This document shows positions 17,341 through 26,356 of a stretch of 64,000 nucleotides of DNA, one piece after another. The position numbers and the translations under genes are program-made. This stretch comes from Thiohalospira halophila DSM 15071 (GTDB lineage Bacteria > Pseudomonadota > Gammaproteobacteria > Thiohalospirales > Thiohalospiraceae). The notes below the pieces were generated by a model that did not search any database, was not told the origin of the DNA, and saw nothing but the letters and a program-made list of their open reading frames with translations. The stretch covers positions 62,001 through 126,000 of the forward strand of contig NZ_FOMJ01000003.1 in the NCBI RefSeq assembly GCF_900112605.1, given 5' to 3'. How positions within the stretch are numbered: the stretch's first letter is position 1; each line of letters starts with the position of its first letter.

Positions 17341-19071
17341 ATGGACAACCTGCCCGACAATCTGGCCGTCTCTGCCCTGGATCAGCTCGCCGACGGCGTC
17401 GTCATCGCCGAGGCCGACAACCCACCCGGGATCCTCTACGCCAACCGCGCCTGGGAGGCGATGACCGGCTTCACCCTCGAAGCGGTCCGCGGCCGAACCC
17501 CCTGCCCCCTGGATCCGGACAACGCCCATGCCGGACCGGAGCGCCTGCGCCGGGAGCTGGCGGCAGGCGGTACGGGTCGCGCCGAGTTCACCGACCGGCG
17601 CCAGGACGGTTCCCCCCTGCGGGTGGCCTGCTCGGCCTCGCCCATCCGCGATGCCAGCGGGGCCGTTACCCACTACATCCTCGTCTACCGCGATCTCGCC
17701 GAAGAGGCCGAGGCCAGCACCCGGATCCGCCAGCTGGAGGCGCTGGTCCGCATCCAGGCGGAGCTGGCCGCCGGCGACCACGACCTGGAGCGACTGCGCC
17801 AACGGGTGGTGGAGATCGCCCTGGAGCTCACCGGGGCCGAGGGGGCGGCCATGGAAGAGGTGCGTGAAGACGCGCTGGTCTATCGCGCCGTGGCCGGCAT
17901 CGCGACCGATCAGGCGGGCCTGGAGGTACCCATCCAGGGCTCGCTCACCGGCCTGGCCTACTCCAGCGAGGAGAGCCTGCTGGTAGAGGACACCGCCACC
18001 GACCACCGCCTCTCCTCCGAGCTGCGGGAACTGGTCCAGAAGGTAGGCTTCCGCTCCGGGATCCTCGTCCCCCTCACCTACGAGGGCCGACCGTGGGGCG
18101 TCCTCAAGGTCTACGCCCGCCAGCCGGGCCACTTCGGAAAGGCCGAGTGCCGCCTGCTGGAGCTGGCCTCCGGCGCCCTGGCCGCCAGCCTGCACCGGGT
18201 CCAGGACCACGCCGAGGAGCGCGACAGGCGCGGGCTGCTCCTGGACGCCGTCCCCGCCCTCATTGCCTACATCGATGCCGACCAGCGCTACCGCGAGGTC
18301 AACGCCGCCTACCGCGAGCGCTTCGGCGTGGAGGGCGATGAACTGCGCGGCCGCTCCGTACTGGAGTTCGTGGGCCAGGAGGCCTACGACCGCGTCCGCC
18401 CCTACCTGGAGGCGGCCCTGGCCGGGGAGCGGGTGAGCTACGAGGACGACATCCCCCTGCCGGACGGGACTACCCGGACGCTCCACGGCGACTACCTGCC
18501 CCACCGCGACGCCCGCGGCCGGGTCCGCGGCCTCTATGCCATTGTCCGCGATATCACCGACCACCGGGATGCCAAGATCGACTACCTCACCGGCCTGCTC
18601 AATCGCCGGGAGTTCGAGGCGCAGGGCGGGCGGCTGCTCTCCGTGGCCCAGCGCTACCAGCACGACCTGGTGCTGGTCATGGGCGATATCGACCACTTCA
18701 AGGCGGTCAACGACGACCTGGGCCACCTGGTGGGGGACACGGTGCTCCAGGGGGTGGCCAATACCCTGCGCGCGGACCTCCGGGCGGCGGATCTGGCGGG
18801 GCGCTGGGGCGGGGAGGAGTTCGTCCTGGTCCTGCCGGAGACCTCTGCCGAGGAGGCCTTCAAGCTGGTCGAGCGACTGCGCGGGACCATCGGGGCCCAG
18901 GAGTTCGTTCCGGGGCGGCCCATCACCATGAGCTTCGGCCTAGCCGCCGCCGGGCCGGGAGACTCCCTGCACTCCCTCCAGGCGCGGGCGGACGAGGCCC
19001 TCTACCGCGCCAAGCATGGCGGCCGCAACCGGGTGGAGGGGGATGGCGCCGACCTCGAGGAACTGGACTGA
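17341..19071 (+). CDS. PAS-GAF-PAS-GGDEF diguanylate cyclase
   Basis: Predicted soluble c-di-GMP synthase of 576 residues: PAS (about 10-115), GAF (about 150-285), a second PAS (about 300-420) and GGDEF (about 425-565). The active-site signature is GGEEF at 490-494, and the inhibitory I-site RAAD is at 481-484, five residues upstream, so product feedback is expected. No membrane segment. The ATG at 17341 starts the homologous part but has only a weak AGG upstream; an ATG at 17296 would add 15 residues. Three imperfect 12-bp repeats lie just upstream (17263-17298). Confidence 0.9.
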   Translation: MDNLPDNLAVSALDQLADGVVIAEADNPPGILYANRAWEAMTGFTLEAVRGRTPCPLDPDNAHAGPERLRRELAAGGTGRAEFTDRRQDGSPLRVACSASPIRDASGAVTHYILVYRDLAEEAEASTRIRQLEALVRIQAELAAGDHDLERLRQRVVEIALELTGAEGAAMEEVREDALVYRAVAGIATDQAGLEVPIQGSLTGLAYSSEESLLVEDTATDHRLSSELRELVQKVGFRSGILVPLTYEGRPWGVLKVYARQPGHFGKAECRLLELASGALAASLHRVQDHAEERDRRGLLLDAVPALIAYIDADQRYREVNAAYRERFGVEGDELRGRSVLEFVGQEAYDRVRPYLEAALAGERVSYEDDIPLPDGTTRTLHGDYLPHRDARGRVRGLYAIVRDITDHRDAKIDYLTGLLNRREFEAQGGRLLSVAQRYQHDLVLVMGDIDHFKAVNDDLGHLVGDTVLQGVANTLRADLRAADLAGRWGGEEFVLVLPETSAEEAFKLVERLRGTIGAQEFVPGRPITMSFGLAAAGPGDSLHSLQARADEALYRAKHGGRNRVEGDGADLEELD

Positions 19072-19109
19072 GCCGGGGCACCGGGCCTGAGCCCGACCCC
19101 CGGCCCAGA

Positions 19110-19131
19110 CCCGTTCAAGGCCCGTTCAAGG
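19110..19131. repeat. 11-bp tandem duplication after the cyclase gene
   Basis: CCCGTTCAAGG occurs twice in direct succession, followed by a partial third copy (CCCGAAGG). It lies in the 70-bp gap between the convergent cyclase and mocA genes. No function is apparent. Confidence 0.6.
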
Positions 19132-19141
19132 CCCGAAGGAT

Positions 19142-19735
19142 TCAGCCCGTCGTTGCCCCCTCCCCGTCCTCGGGTCGATCGAGATCCCGATGGATCCCCG
19201 GGTCCTCCACCGGTATTGCCACCAGCCGTTCCCGGTGCGCTGCGACCACCGGCCGGGCCCCGATATCGCCATCGAGCCCCCGGAGTGCCGGCCCCAGTTC
19301 GGCGGCAAAGCCCACGGGATGGCCCCCCCGACCGGCGTGGAAGGGCGCTGCCAGCGGCGCCCCGTCGCGCAGTGCTCCGGCCACTGCGGCCACGGTGGCC
19401 GGGGCGATCCAGGGCATGTCCGCCAGCGCGACGACCCAGCCCGTTGCCCCCTCCGCGGCGGCAACCCCGGCGGCCAGGCTCGCCCCCATGCCGCGCTCGG
19501 CCGTCGGCGCGGTCACTACCTCCAGCCCCGCTGCCGCCAGCCGCTCGGCCAGTTGACCCGGTTCGACCTCCCCCCGGCCCGGCCGGACCACCGCCACTGC
19601 CCGGTCCACACCGCCCAGCAGGGAGGTGGCCGCGGCCGCGGCCACTGGCGTCCCATCGGCCAGGGGATGCAGGAGCTTGGAGCGCGGGCCGAAGCGCGTC
19701 CCCGCCCCGGCCGCCAGCAGGACCCCGGTGATCAC
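19142..19735 (-). CDS. mocA: Molybdenum cofactor cytidylyltransferase-like protein MocA
   Basis: MobA/MocA-type nucleotidyltransferase of 197 residues with the nucleotide-binding start LLAAGAGTRFGPRSKLL and the metal-binding ADMPW segment. MocA makes the molybdopterin cytosine dinucleotide cofactor used by molybdenum hydroxylases. It overlaps xdhC by 4 bp and is adjacent to the hydroxylase it would serve, which favours MocA over MobA (the guanine form used by other enzymes). Confidence 0.85.
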   Translation of the reverse strand: MITGVLLAAGAGTRFGPRSKLLHPLADGTPVAAAAATSLLGGVDRAVAVVRPGRGEVEPGQLAERLAAAGLEVVTAPTAERGMGASLAAGVAAAEGATGWVVALADMPWIAPATVAAVAGALRDGAPLAAPFHAGRGGHPVGFAAELGPALRGLDGDIGARPVVAAHRERLVAIPVEDPGIHRDLDRPEDGEGATTG

Positions 19736-20697
19736 GCCGAATCCACCGCACCACGCCGCTCGGCGGTCATCTCCGCCAGGATGGCCACGGCGATCTCCGC
19801 CGGGGTACGGCTGCCGATGGCCAGCCCCACGGGGCCCCGCAGCCGCGCTACCGCCGCGGCCGAGAGGCCCAGCTCACGCAGCCGCTCCCGGCGCTGGTCA
19901 TTGGTCCGCTTCGAGCCCAGCGCGCCCACATAGCCCGCCGGGCTGACCAGCGCCGCCTCCAGGGCGAGATCGTCCAGGCGGGGATCGTGGGTGGTGGTGA
20001 CCACCGCATCCCGGGGCGTGGGGGCGAGACCGTCCACCGAGTCGTCCGGCATGGCGGGGGTGAGTTCCACCCCCGACTCGTCGAAGGCGGCCCGGAACTC
20101 CTCCCGCGGCTCGCAGACGATGACGTGGTAGTCCAGTCGCCGGGCCATGGCGGCCAGGTGGCTGCCCAGCTCCCCTGCGCCGACGACCAGCAGCCGCCAG
20201 GCGGGGCCGAAGCGCTTGTCCACCGCCCCGCCCTCCCGGAGGAGATCCGGGCCACCGTGATCCGTCTCCACGGCGACCGTGCCGGTGGCACACACCACCC
20301 GGCGACGCACGGCCTCGCTGCGCTCCAGGGCAGCCGCCACCTCCCCGAGACCGCGATCCGCCCCGGGTTCCAGCCCCTCGGCCAGCAGCTCCAGGGTACC
20401 GCCGCAGGGGAGCCCGGCCCGCCGGGCCTCGTCACCACTCCAGGTGAGGGTGGCCGGCGGCTGCCCCGGCGCCGGGAGGTGTTCGGCGATGGCCGACTCG
20501 ACGCAGCCGCCGGAGACGGAACCCACCACGGCCCCGTCATCCCGCCGGGCCATCAGGGCGCCCGGAGGGCGGGGCGAGGAGCCCCAGGTCCGGACCACGG
20601 TGACCAGATGCACGGCATGACCGTCGGCCAGCCACTGCCGCGCCGCGGCGACCACAGCGGCGTCACCGCCCCGGGCGTACCCCGAACGGGCGTCCAC
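19732..20697 (-). CDS. xdhC: XdhC/CoxF family molybdenum hydroxylase maturation factor
   Basis: XdhC family protein of 321 residues that binds the molybdenum cofactor and helps its sulfuration and insertion into xanthine dehydrogenase-type enzymes. The N-terminal XdhC/CoxI domain contains VGSVSGGCVESAI, and the C-terminal Rossmann-like part has LLVVGAGELGSHLAAMA. It begins 3 bp after the large-subunit gene and overlaps mocA by 4 bp, so the four-gene cassette is one operon. Confidence 0.9.
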   Translation of the reverse strand: MDARSGYARGGDAAVVAAARQWLADGHAVHLVTVVRTWGSSPRPPGALMARRDDGAVVGSVSGGCVESAIAEHLPAPGQPPATLTWSGDEARRAGLPCGGTLELLAEGLEPGADRGLGEVAAALERSEAVRRRVVCATGTVAVETDHGGPDLLREGGAVDKRFGPAWRLLVVGAGELGSHLAAMARRLDYHVIVCEPREEFRAAFDESGVELTPAMPDDSVDGLAPTPRDAVVTTTHDPRLDDLALEAALVSPAGYVGALGSKRTNDQRRERLRELGLSAAAVARLRGPVGLAIGSRTPAEIAVAILAEMTAERRGAVDSA

Positions 20698-20700
20698 GGC

Positions 20701-22884
20701 CTAGGCGGGCTGGTAGCCGGCCCGGGTAAGCGGCAGCCGGCGCACCGGCTCCCCGGTGATGGCGCGGATGGCGTTGACCATGGCCGGGGCGATGGGCGGC
20801 GTACCGGGCTCGCCGACGCCGCCGGGCTCCTGGTCGCTGTCGACGATGTGGGTATGGACCTCGGGCATCTGATCGATACGCAGGATCCGATAGTCATCGA
20901 AGTTGCCCTGCTCCACCTGCCCACGGTCCACGGTGACGGCCTCGTGCAGGGCGGCGGAGAGGCCGTAGGCGACGCCGCTCTCCATCTGCTCGGCAATGAT
21001 CTCAGGGTTTACCGCCGGGCCACAGTCGATGGCGACATGGACACGGTGGACGCGGACCTCGTTGTTATCGCTCACGGAGACCTCGGCCACCTCGGCGCAG
21101 TAGCTGCCGAAGGCGTGGACCACGGCGATGCCGCGGGCCCGCCCCTCGGGCAATGGCTCGCCCCAGCCGGCCTCGCGGGCGGCGCGCTCCAGCACCCGGC
21201 GGTTGCGATCCCCCTCGGGTAGCAGCCGCCGACGCAGCTCGAAGGGGTCTTCCCCGGCGGCCGCCGCGACCTCGTCGAAGAAGGCCTCGCGGATGTAGTC
21301 GTTCTGGGAGTGGCCCACGGAGCGCCACCACCACAACGGCACCGGGGTGTCGGTGCGGACGTAGTCCACGTGGATACTGGCCAGGCCGTAGGGGACCTCC
21401 TTGGCCGTCTCCACGGAGGTTCGATCCATGGGTTCCTCCGGCCCGATCATGCCGATATTCCCCATGATGGAGGGACCGACGATGCGGTGCCGCCAGCCGC
21501 TGACCTGGCCATCCTCATCGATGGCGGCGGCCAGCCGGTTGTAGGTGGCCGGGCGGTAGTGGTCGTGGCGGGTCGTCTCCTCCCGGGTCCACATGACCTT
21601 CACCGGGGCGCCGGCGGCCTTCGCGCAGGCCACGGCATCGGCGACGAAGTCGGTGTGGGAGCGCCGGCCGAAGCCGCCGCCCAGGAAGGTGGTATGGACC
21701 CGTACCTGCTCCTTGGGCAGGCCGCTGATCTTCGCCGCGACCTCCTGGGTCGCCGTCTGGTTCTGGGTGGGCGCCCAGACCTCGCAGACGCCGTCAGCGA
21801 TTCGGGCGGTGCAGTTCATGGGCTCCATGCAGCCATGGGCCAGGAAGGGGACCTCGTACTCCGCCTCCACGGTGCGTGCCGCGCCGGACAGAGCCGATTC
21901 CACATCCCCCTCGCTGCGGGCCGTGGCCGCCTCGCCACTGTCGGCGGCCTCGCGGAAGCGGCGCTCGATGGCGATGGAGGTCAGATCCGCGTTCTCGCCG
22001 TAGTCCCACTCCACCGACAGCGCCTCGCGACCCTTGCTGGCCGGCCAGAAGCCGTCGGCAATGACCGCTACACCGGCGTCGATCTCCACCACCTGTCGCA
22101 CGCCGGGGACCTGGCGCGCCTGCTCGGCGTCGAAGGAGCGGACCCGGCCGCCGATGACCGGGCAACGGACCACCTGGGCGGTGAGCAGACCGTCGAGCTG
22201 GACGTCCATGCCGTAGCGGGCGGAGCCGTCCACCTTGGCCGGGGCGTCCAGGCGATCCCGCGGGGTGCCGATGAGGCGGTAGTCCTTGGGGTCCTTGAGG
22301 AAGACCGTCTCCGGCACCTCGCGCTCGGCGGCGGCCGCGGCCAGCTCGCCGTAGGTGGCAGAACGGCCGCTGGCCGGGTGGCGAACGACCTGCCCCGAGG
22401 CCTCGCAGGCCTGGAATTCGACGCCCCAGCGCTGGGCGGCAGCGGCCACCAGCATCTCCCGGGCGGCGGCGCCGGCCTCGCGCAGGGGCCGCCAGGCATT
22501 GCGGATGGCGGTGGAGCCGCCGGTGGTCTGGCTCCCCAGGAGGCTGTTGGTATAGGCCTCGTCGGCGGGGGCGAATTCGGTGGCGATGCGATCCCAGTCG
22601 GCCTCCAGCTCCTCGGCGATGAGCATGGGCAGGGCCGTCATCACCCCCTGGCCCATCTCCGAGCGGTCCACCAGCACCGTCACCTGGTCGTCGGCGGTGA
22701 TCCGGATCCAGGCGTTGGGGGCGAAGTCGGCGCCCTCGGTGGCCCCCTCCTCGGCACGGGCCATGCGCCCGCCCACCGGGAGGTTCAGCCCCAGCAGGAG
22801 GCCGCCGCCGGCGACGGCGCCGGCCTTGAGGAAGTTGCGCCGGCTGACGCGGAAACGATGTTCGGATTCGGTGCCCTGACTCAT
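20701..22884 (-). CDS. Molybdopterin-binding large subunit of an IorB/aldehyde-oxidase-like hydroxylase
   Basis: Catalytic subunit (727 aa) of a xanthine-oxidase-family enzyme of the isoquinoline 1-oxidoreductase beta type. It begins with a twin-arginine signal ([15 protein letters not shown]), so the folded complex is predicted to be exported to the periplasm. Cofactor-binding segments include [14 protein letters not shown], and the likely catalytic glutamate is in [18 protein letters not shown]. The ATG at 22884 shares its A with the small-subunit stop codon; the longer in-frame opening to 23397 is antisense noise. The substrate (an aldehyde or N-heterocycle) cannot be told. Confidence 0.92.
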   Translation of the reverse strand: MSQGTESEHRFRVSRRNFLKAGAVAGGGLLLGLNLPVGGRMARAEEGATEGADFAPNAWIRITADDQVTVLVDRSEMGQGVMTALPMLIAEELEADWDRIATEFAPADEAYTNSLLGSQTTGGSTAIRNAWRPLREAGAAAREMLVAAAAQRWGVEFQACEASGQVVRHPASGRSATYGELAAAAAEREVPETVFLKDPKDYRLIGTPRDRLDAPAKVDGSARYGMDVQLDGLLTAQVVRCPVIGGRVRSFDAEQARQVPGVRQVVEIDAGVAVIADGFWPASKGREALSVEWDYGENADLTSIAIERRFREAADSGEAATARSEGDVESALSGAARTVEAEYEVPFLAHGCMEPMNCTARIADGVCEVWAPTQNQTATQEVAAKISGLPKEQVRVHTTFLGGGFGRRSHTDFVADAVACAKAAGAPVKVMWTREETTRHDHYRPATYNRLAAAIDEDGQVSGWRHRIVGPSIMGNIGMIGPEEPMDRTSVETAKEVPYGLASIHVDYVRTDTPVPLWWWRSVGHSQNDYIREAFFDEVAAAAGEDPFELRRRLLPEGDRNRRVLERAAREAGWGEPLPEGRARGIAVVHAFGSYCAEVAEVSVSDNNEVRVHRVHVAIDCGPAVNPEIIAEQMESGVAYGLSAALHEAVTVDRGQVEQGNFDDYRILRIDQMPEVHTHIVDSDQEPGGVGEPGTPPIAPAMVNAIRAITGEPVRRLPLTRAGYQPA

Positions 22885-23357
22885 CAGCCCTGCTCCTTCA
22901 TGTCCTGCGCCGCGCGATGGACCGCGCGCCGGATGCGCTGGTAGGTCCCGCAGCGGCAGAGGTTGCTGGCCAGGGCCGCGTCGATGTCGGCATCCGTGGG
23001 CTCGGGGTTGCGGGCCAGCAGGTCGGCGGCGCTCATAAGCTGGCCGGACTGGCAGAAGCCGCACTGGGGCACGTTCTCGGCGATCCAGGCCGCCTGCAGG
23101 GGGTGCAGCTCCTCGCCGTTGGCGAGCCCCTCCACGGTATCCACGCGCCGGCCGTCGGCCTGGGTCGCGGTGGTGGTGCAGGCGCGTACCGGCTGGCCGT
23201 CCAAGTGGACGGTGCAGGCGCCGCACTGGGCGATGCCGCAGCCGTACTTGGTCCCGGTAAGGCCGAAGTCGTCGCGCAACAGCCACAGCAGGGGGGTATC
23301 CGAGGCGACGTCCGCCTCGCGTGTCTCGCCATTCACGGTAACGGAAACCGCTGTCAT
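22884..23357 (-). CDS. [2Fe-2S] small subunit of the molybdenum hydroxylase (IorA-like)
   Basis: Electron-transfer subunit of 157 residues with a plant-type [2Fe-2S] cluster ([16 protein letters not shown] plus a later Cys) and a C-terminal helical [2Fe-2S] domain (CGFCQSGQ ... NLCRCGTY). The ATG at 23357, with a CGGGAG ribosome-binding site, starts the conserved ferredoxin fold; an in-frame ATG at 23459 adds 34 unlike residues. It has no signal of its own and probably travels with the Tat-exported large subunit. No FAD subunit or cytochrome gene is nearby, so the electron acceptor is open. Confidence 0.94.
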   Translation of the reverse strand: MTAVSVTVNGETREADVASDTPLLWLLRDDFGLTGTKYGCGIAQCGACTVHLDGQPVRACTTTATQADGRRVDTVEGLANGEELHPLQAAWIAENVPQCGFCQSGQLMSAADLLARNPEPTDADIDAALASNLCRCGTYQRIRRAVHRAAQDMKEQG

Positions 23358-23512
23358 GTCTGCCACTCCCGGAGATGCCTTGGATCTTCCCCAGCATGGT
23401 TCAGTCGGGAACCCTGGACAACCATCGGCAGTGCCACATGGGTGGGTCGCATGCGTCACCGCGCCGGCTGTGGTTAAATTCCGGGCATTCCACCCAAGCG
23501 ACGGAGGCCGCC

Positions 23513-23893
23513 ATGGAGAAGCGCAAGATCGTCATCATGCTCCTGAACACGGAGCCGGACCGGCCCTGGACCCTGGGCGCCCCCTTCTTCCAGGCCATCG
23601 TGGCGACGACCCTGGACCTGGAGGTGGAGATGTACTTCGCCTCCCGCAACGTGGCGCTGTTCAAGCCCGGCGTCGCCGAGGAGCTCTTCCCCGGCGAGGA
23701 CAACCAGAAGTCGGTCTACTCCTTCATGCAGGATGCCCACGAGGCCGGGGTGAAGTTCTACGCCTGCGGCGGTGCCATGGACGAGAACGACCTCACCGTG
23801 GACAACGCCATCCCGGAGCTGGACGGGGCCGCCGGTGGCGCGGCCTTCCTCGGCGAGGTCATCGAGGACGACGTCGCCACCCTGACCTACTGA
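23513..23893 (+). CDS. DsrE/DsrF-family protein
   Basis: Small DsrE-like protein of 126 residues. Family members relay persulfide sulfur through a conserved Cys or act as peroxiredoxin-like proteins. Here a single Cys in [13 protein letters not shown] is the candidate. The ATG at 23513 has a CGGAGG ribosome-binding site. It is divergent from the molybdenum hydroxylase and 30 bp upstream of the AMP phosphorylase gene on the same strand, so it may be the first gene of that operon. Precise function unknown. Confidence 0.8.
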   Translation: MEKRKIVIMLLNTEPDRPWTLGAPFFQAIVATTLDLEVEMYFASRNVALFKPGVAEELFPGEDNQKSVYSFMQDAHEAGVKFYACGGAMDENDLTVDNAIPELDGAAGGAAFLGEVIEDDVATLTY

Positions 23894-23923
23894 CCCTGCC
23901 GGGTCCCCCAACGGGAGCCAGTC

Positions 23924-25480
23924 GTGAACCAGAGCAGCAACGGCACGGTGGAGGACACCCTGAACACTCGCCGGGTGGCCATCGACACCTACCGCGAGAA
24001 TGTCGCCTACCTCCACCGCGACTGCGCCATCTACCGCGCCGAGGGTTTCCAGGCGCTGAACAAGGTGGCCATCACCAACAATGGCCAGACCATCTACGCC
24101 GTCCTGAACGTCGTCGACGACCCCAACCTAGTGGGGGCCGACGAGGTAGGGCTCTCCGAGCAGGCCTTCACCCAGCTGGAGCTGGACGAGGGGGCGACGG
24201 TGAGGGTGGCCCAGGCAGAGCCGCCCCGCTCCATGGAGGCCATTCGCCGCAAGATCGCCGGGGATCGCCTGGAGGTCGAGGACTTTCGAGGAATCATCGA
24301 CGACATCACCGCCAGCCGCTACTCCAAGATGGAGATCGCCGCCTTCCTGGTGGCCTCCGGCCCCGGCGGCCTGGACCGGGAGGAGATCCTCCACCTCACC
24401 CGCGCCATGACCGACTCCGGCAGCCGGCTGGACTGGCACGAGCCGGTGGTGGTGGACAAGCACTGCATCGGCGGCATCCCGGGCAACCGCACCACCATGG
24501 TGGTGGTCCCCATCGTCGCCGCCCACGGCATGCTCATGCCCAAGACCTCCAGCCGCGCCATCACCTCACCGGCCGGCACCGCCGACACCATGGAGGTCCT
24601 CTCCGAAGTGGAGCTATCCCCGGACGCCATGCACCGCGTGGTGCGGCGCGAGCGCGCCTGCCTGGCCTGGGGCGGCACCGCCCGGCTGGCGCCGGCGGAC
24701 GACATCCTCATCTCGGTGGAGCGCCCCCTGGGCATCGACTCCATGGGCCAGATGATCGCCTCCATCCTCTCCAAGAAACTCGCCGCCGGCTCCACCCACC
24801 TGGTGCTGGACATCCCGGTGGGGCCCACCGCCAAGGTCCGCCACATGCGCGAGGCCATGCGCCTGCGCAAGCTCTTCGAGTACGTGGGTGACCGGGTGGG
24901 CATCCACCTGGAGGTGATCATCACCGACGGTGCCGAGCCGGTGGGCCGCGGCATCGGCCCGGTGCTGGAGGCGCGGGACGTCATGCAGGTCCTGGAGAAC
25001 GATCCGGACGCGCCCCACGACCTGCTGCAGAAGTCCCTGCGCCTGGCCGGCCGGATCATCGAGTTCGACCCCGACGTGCGCGGCGGCCAGGGCTACGCCA
25101 TCGCCCGGGACATCCTGGAGTCCGGCCGGGCGCTGTCCAAGATGCAGGCCATCATCGCCGGCCAGGGGGCCCAGGAGCTGGAGACGACCCCGGGGCAGCT
25201 CACCGAAGAGATCGTCGCCGACTGCGACGGTACCGTGGTCGCCATCGACAACAAGCGCCTGGCCCACGCCGCGCGGCTGGCCGGCGCCCCCATGGACAAG
25301 GGGGCCGGCGTCGACCTGCTGGCCAAGATCGGGGATACCGTGCGCGCCGGCGATCCCCTCTACCGGATCCACGCCGAATTCCGGGCCGACTTCCACTTCG
25401 CGGTGGCCTACTGCCGGGAAGACAGCGGCTACACCATCGGCGAGCCCGACCAGATCAGCCGCCTCCACATGGAGCTGTAA
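23924..25480 (+). CDS. AMP phosphorylase (archaeal DeoA-like family)
   Basis: Nucleotide phosphorylase of 518 residues, close in length to archaeal AMP phosphorylases (about 500) and longer than bacterial thymidine phosphorylase (about 440). Characterised relatives turn AMP and phosphate into adenine and ribose 1,5-bisphosphate. An N-terminal extension (about 1-85) precedes the transferase domain; the phosphate-binding segment [10 protein letters not shown] is at 179-188, followed by [20 protein letters not shown]. The start is GTG with GGGAG upstream. The stop overlaps the PRPP-synthetase-like gene by one base. Thymidine phosphorylase activity is the main alternative. Confidence 0.85.
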   Translation: MNQSSNGTVEDTLNTRRVAIDTYRENVAYLHRDCAIYRAEGFQALNKVAITNNGQTIYAVLNVVDDPNLVGADEVGLSEQAFTQLELDEGATVRVAQAEPPRSMEAIRRKIAGDRLEVEDFRGIIDDITASRYSKMEIAAFLVASGPGGLDREEILHLTRAMTDSGSRLDWHEPVVVDKHCIGGIPGNRTTMVVVPIVAAHGMLMPKTSSRAITSPAGTADTMEVLSEVELSPDAMHRVVRRERACLAWGGTARLAPADDILISVERPLGIDSMGQMIASILSKKLAAGSTHLVLDIPVGPTAKVRHMREAMRLRKLFEYVGDRVGIHLEVIITDGAEPVGRGIGPVLEARDVMQVLENDPDAPHDLLQKSLRLAGRIIEFDPDVRGGQGYAIARDILESGRALSKMQAIIAGQGAQELETTPGQLTEEIVADCDGTVVAIDNKRLAHAARLAGAPMDKGAGVDLLAKIGDTVRAGDPLYRIHAEFRADFHFAVAYCREDSGYTIGEPDQISRLHMEL

Positions 25481-26352
25481 TGCACCTGGTGACCTTCCCC
25501 GACTACCTCGCCGCCGGCGAGGCGCTGGCGACCGAGCTGGGGCTGCCGGCCTCGGCGGTGGAGCTCCACCGCTTCCCCGACGGCGAGAGCCGGCTGCGGC
25601 TGCCGCCGCCGAGTCCCGAGCCCCTGCTCTTCTGCCGCAGCCTGGACCGGCCCAACGACAAGCTCATCGAGCTGCTTCTGGCCGCACGGACCGCGCGCGA
25701 GGCCGGGGCCGGGCCGCTGACCCTGGTAGCCCCCTACCTCTGCTACATGCGCCAGGATGCCGCCTTCCATCCCGGGGAATCGGTGAGCCAGCGCATCATC
25801 GGGGAATTCCTGGCCGACCTCTTCGACACGGTGATCACCGTGGATCCCCACCTCCACCGGGTGCGCGACCTGGCCGAGGCGGTGCCCGCCCACCGCGCGG
25901 TGGCGGTGAGCGCCGCCGACCCCCTGCGCGCCCACATTGGCCACCAGTGGCCCGGCGCCGTGGTGGTGGGCCCGGATGCCGAATCGGAGCAGTGGGTGCG
26001 GAAGGTGGCCGAACCGGCGGGGCTGGACTGGGCCGTCGGCGCCAAGGAGCGGCGCGGCGACCGCGACGTCACCATCACCCTGCCCCCGGCGGAGCTGGAG
26101 GGTCGCGACGTGGTCCTGCTGGACGACGTCGCCAGCTCCGGGCTCACCCTGGCCCGGGCCGCGGAGGCCGCCTTCGCCGCCGGCGCCGCCCGGGTGGACG
26201 CGGTGGTCACCCACGCCCTCTTCGCCGAGGGGGCGGAAGAGGCCATCGCCGCCGCCGGCGTGGGCACCGTCCACTCCACCGACTCCATCGCCCACCCCAC
26301 CAACGCCGTGCCCCTTGCGCCGCTGCTGGCGACGGCCGTTCGCGGCGACTGA
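25480..26352 (+). CDS. Ribose-phosphate pyrophosphokinase-like protein
   Basis: PRPP synthetase homologue of 290 residues, somewhat shorter than the bacterial housekeeping enzyme (about 315). Recognisable motifs are RFPDGES, VAPYLCYMRQDAAFHPGE, TVDPHLHRV and the PRPP-binding loop VVLLDDVASSGLT, which resembles archaeal-type enzymes more than the usual bacterial DDIxxTGGT. It is translationally coupled (TAATG) to the AMP phosphorylase gene, which argues that it works on ribose phosphates from nucleotide breakdown rather than being the sole PRPP source. It converges on fic with a 4-bp gap. Confidence 0.85.
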   Translation: MHLVTFPDYLAAGEALATELGLPASAVELHRFPDGESRLRLPPPSPEPLLFCRSLDRPNDKLIELLLAARTAREAGAGPLTLVAPYLCYMRQDAAFHPGESVSQRIIGEFLADLFDTVITVDPHLHRVRDLAEAVPAHRAVAVSAADPLRAHIGHQWPGAVVVGPDAESEQWVRKVAEPAGLDWAVGAKERRGDRDVTITLPPAELEGRDVVLLDDVASSGLTLARAAEAAFAAGAARVDAVVTHALFAEGAEEAIAAAGVGTVHSTDSIAHPTNAVPLAPLLATAVRGD

Positions 26353-26356
26353 ATCC

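Noticed and set aside
20701-23397. An 898-codon open frame extending the hydrolase large subunit across the small subunit
   Set aside because: The extra 171 residues are Arg/Pro-rich and overlap the clear [2Fe-2S] subunit in another frame. The TGATG junction and twin-arginine signal fix the start at 22884.
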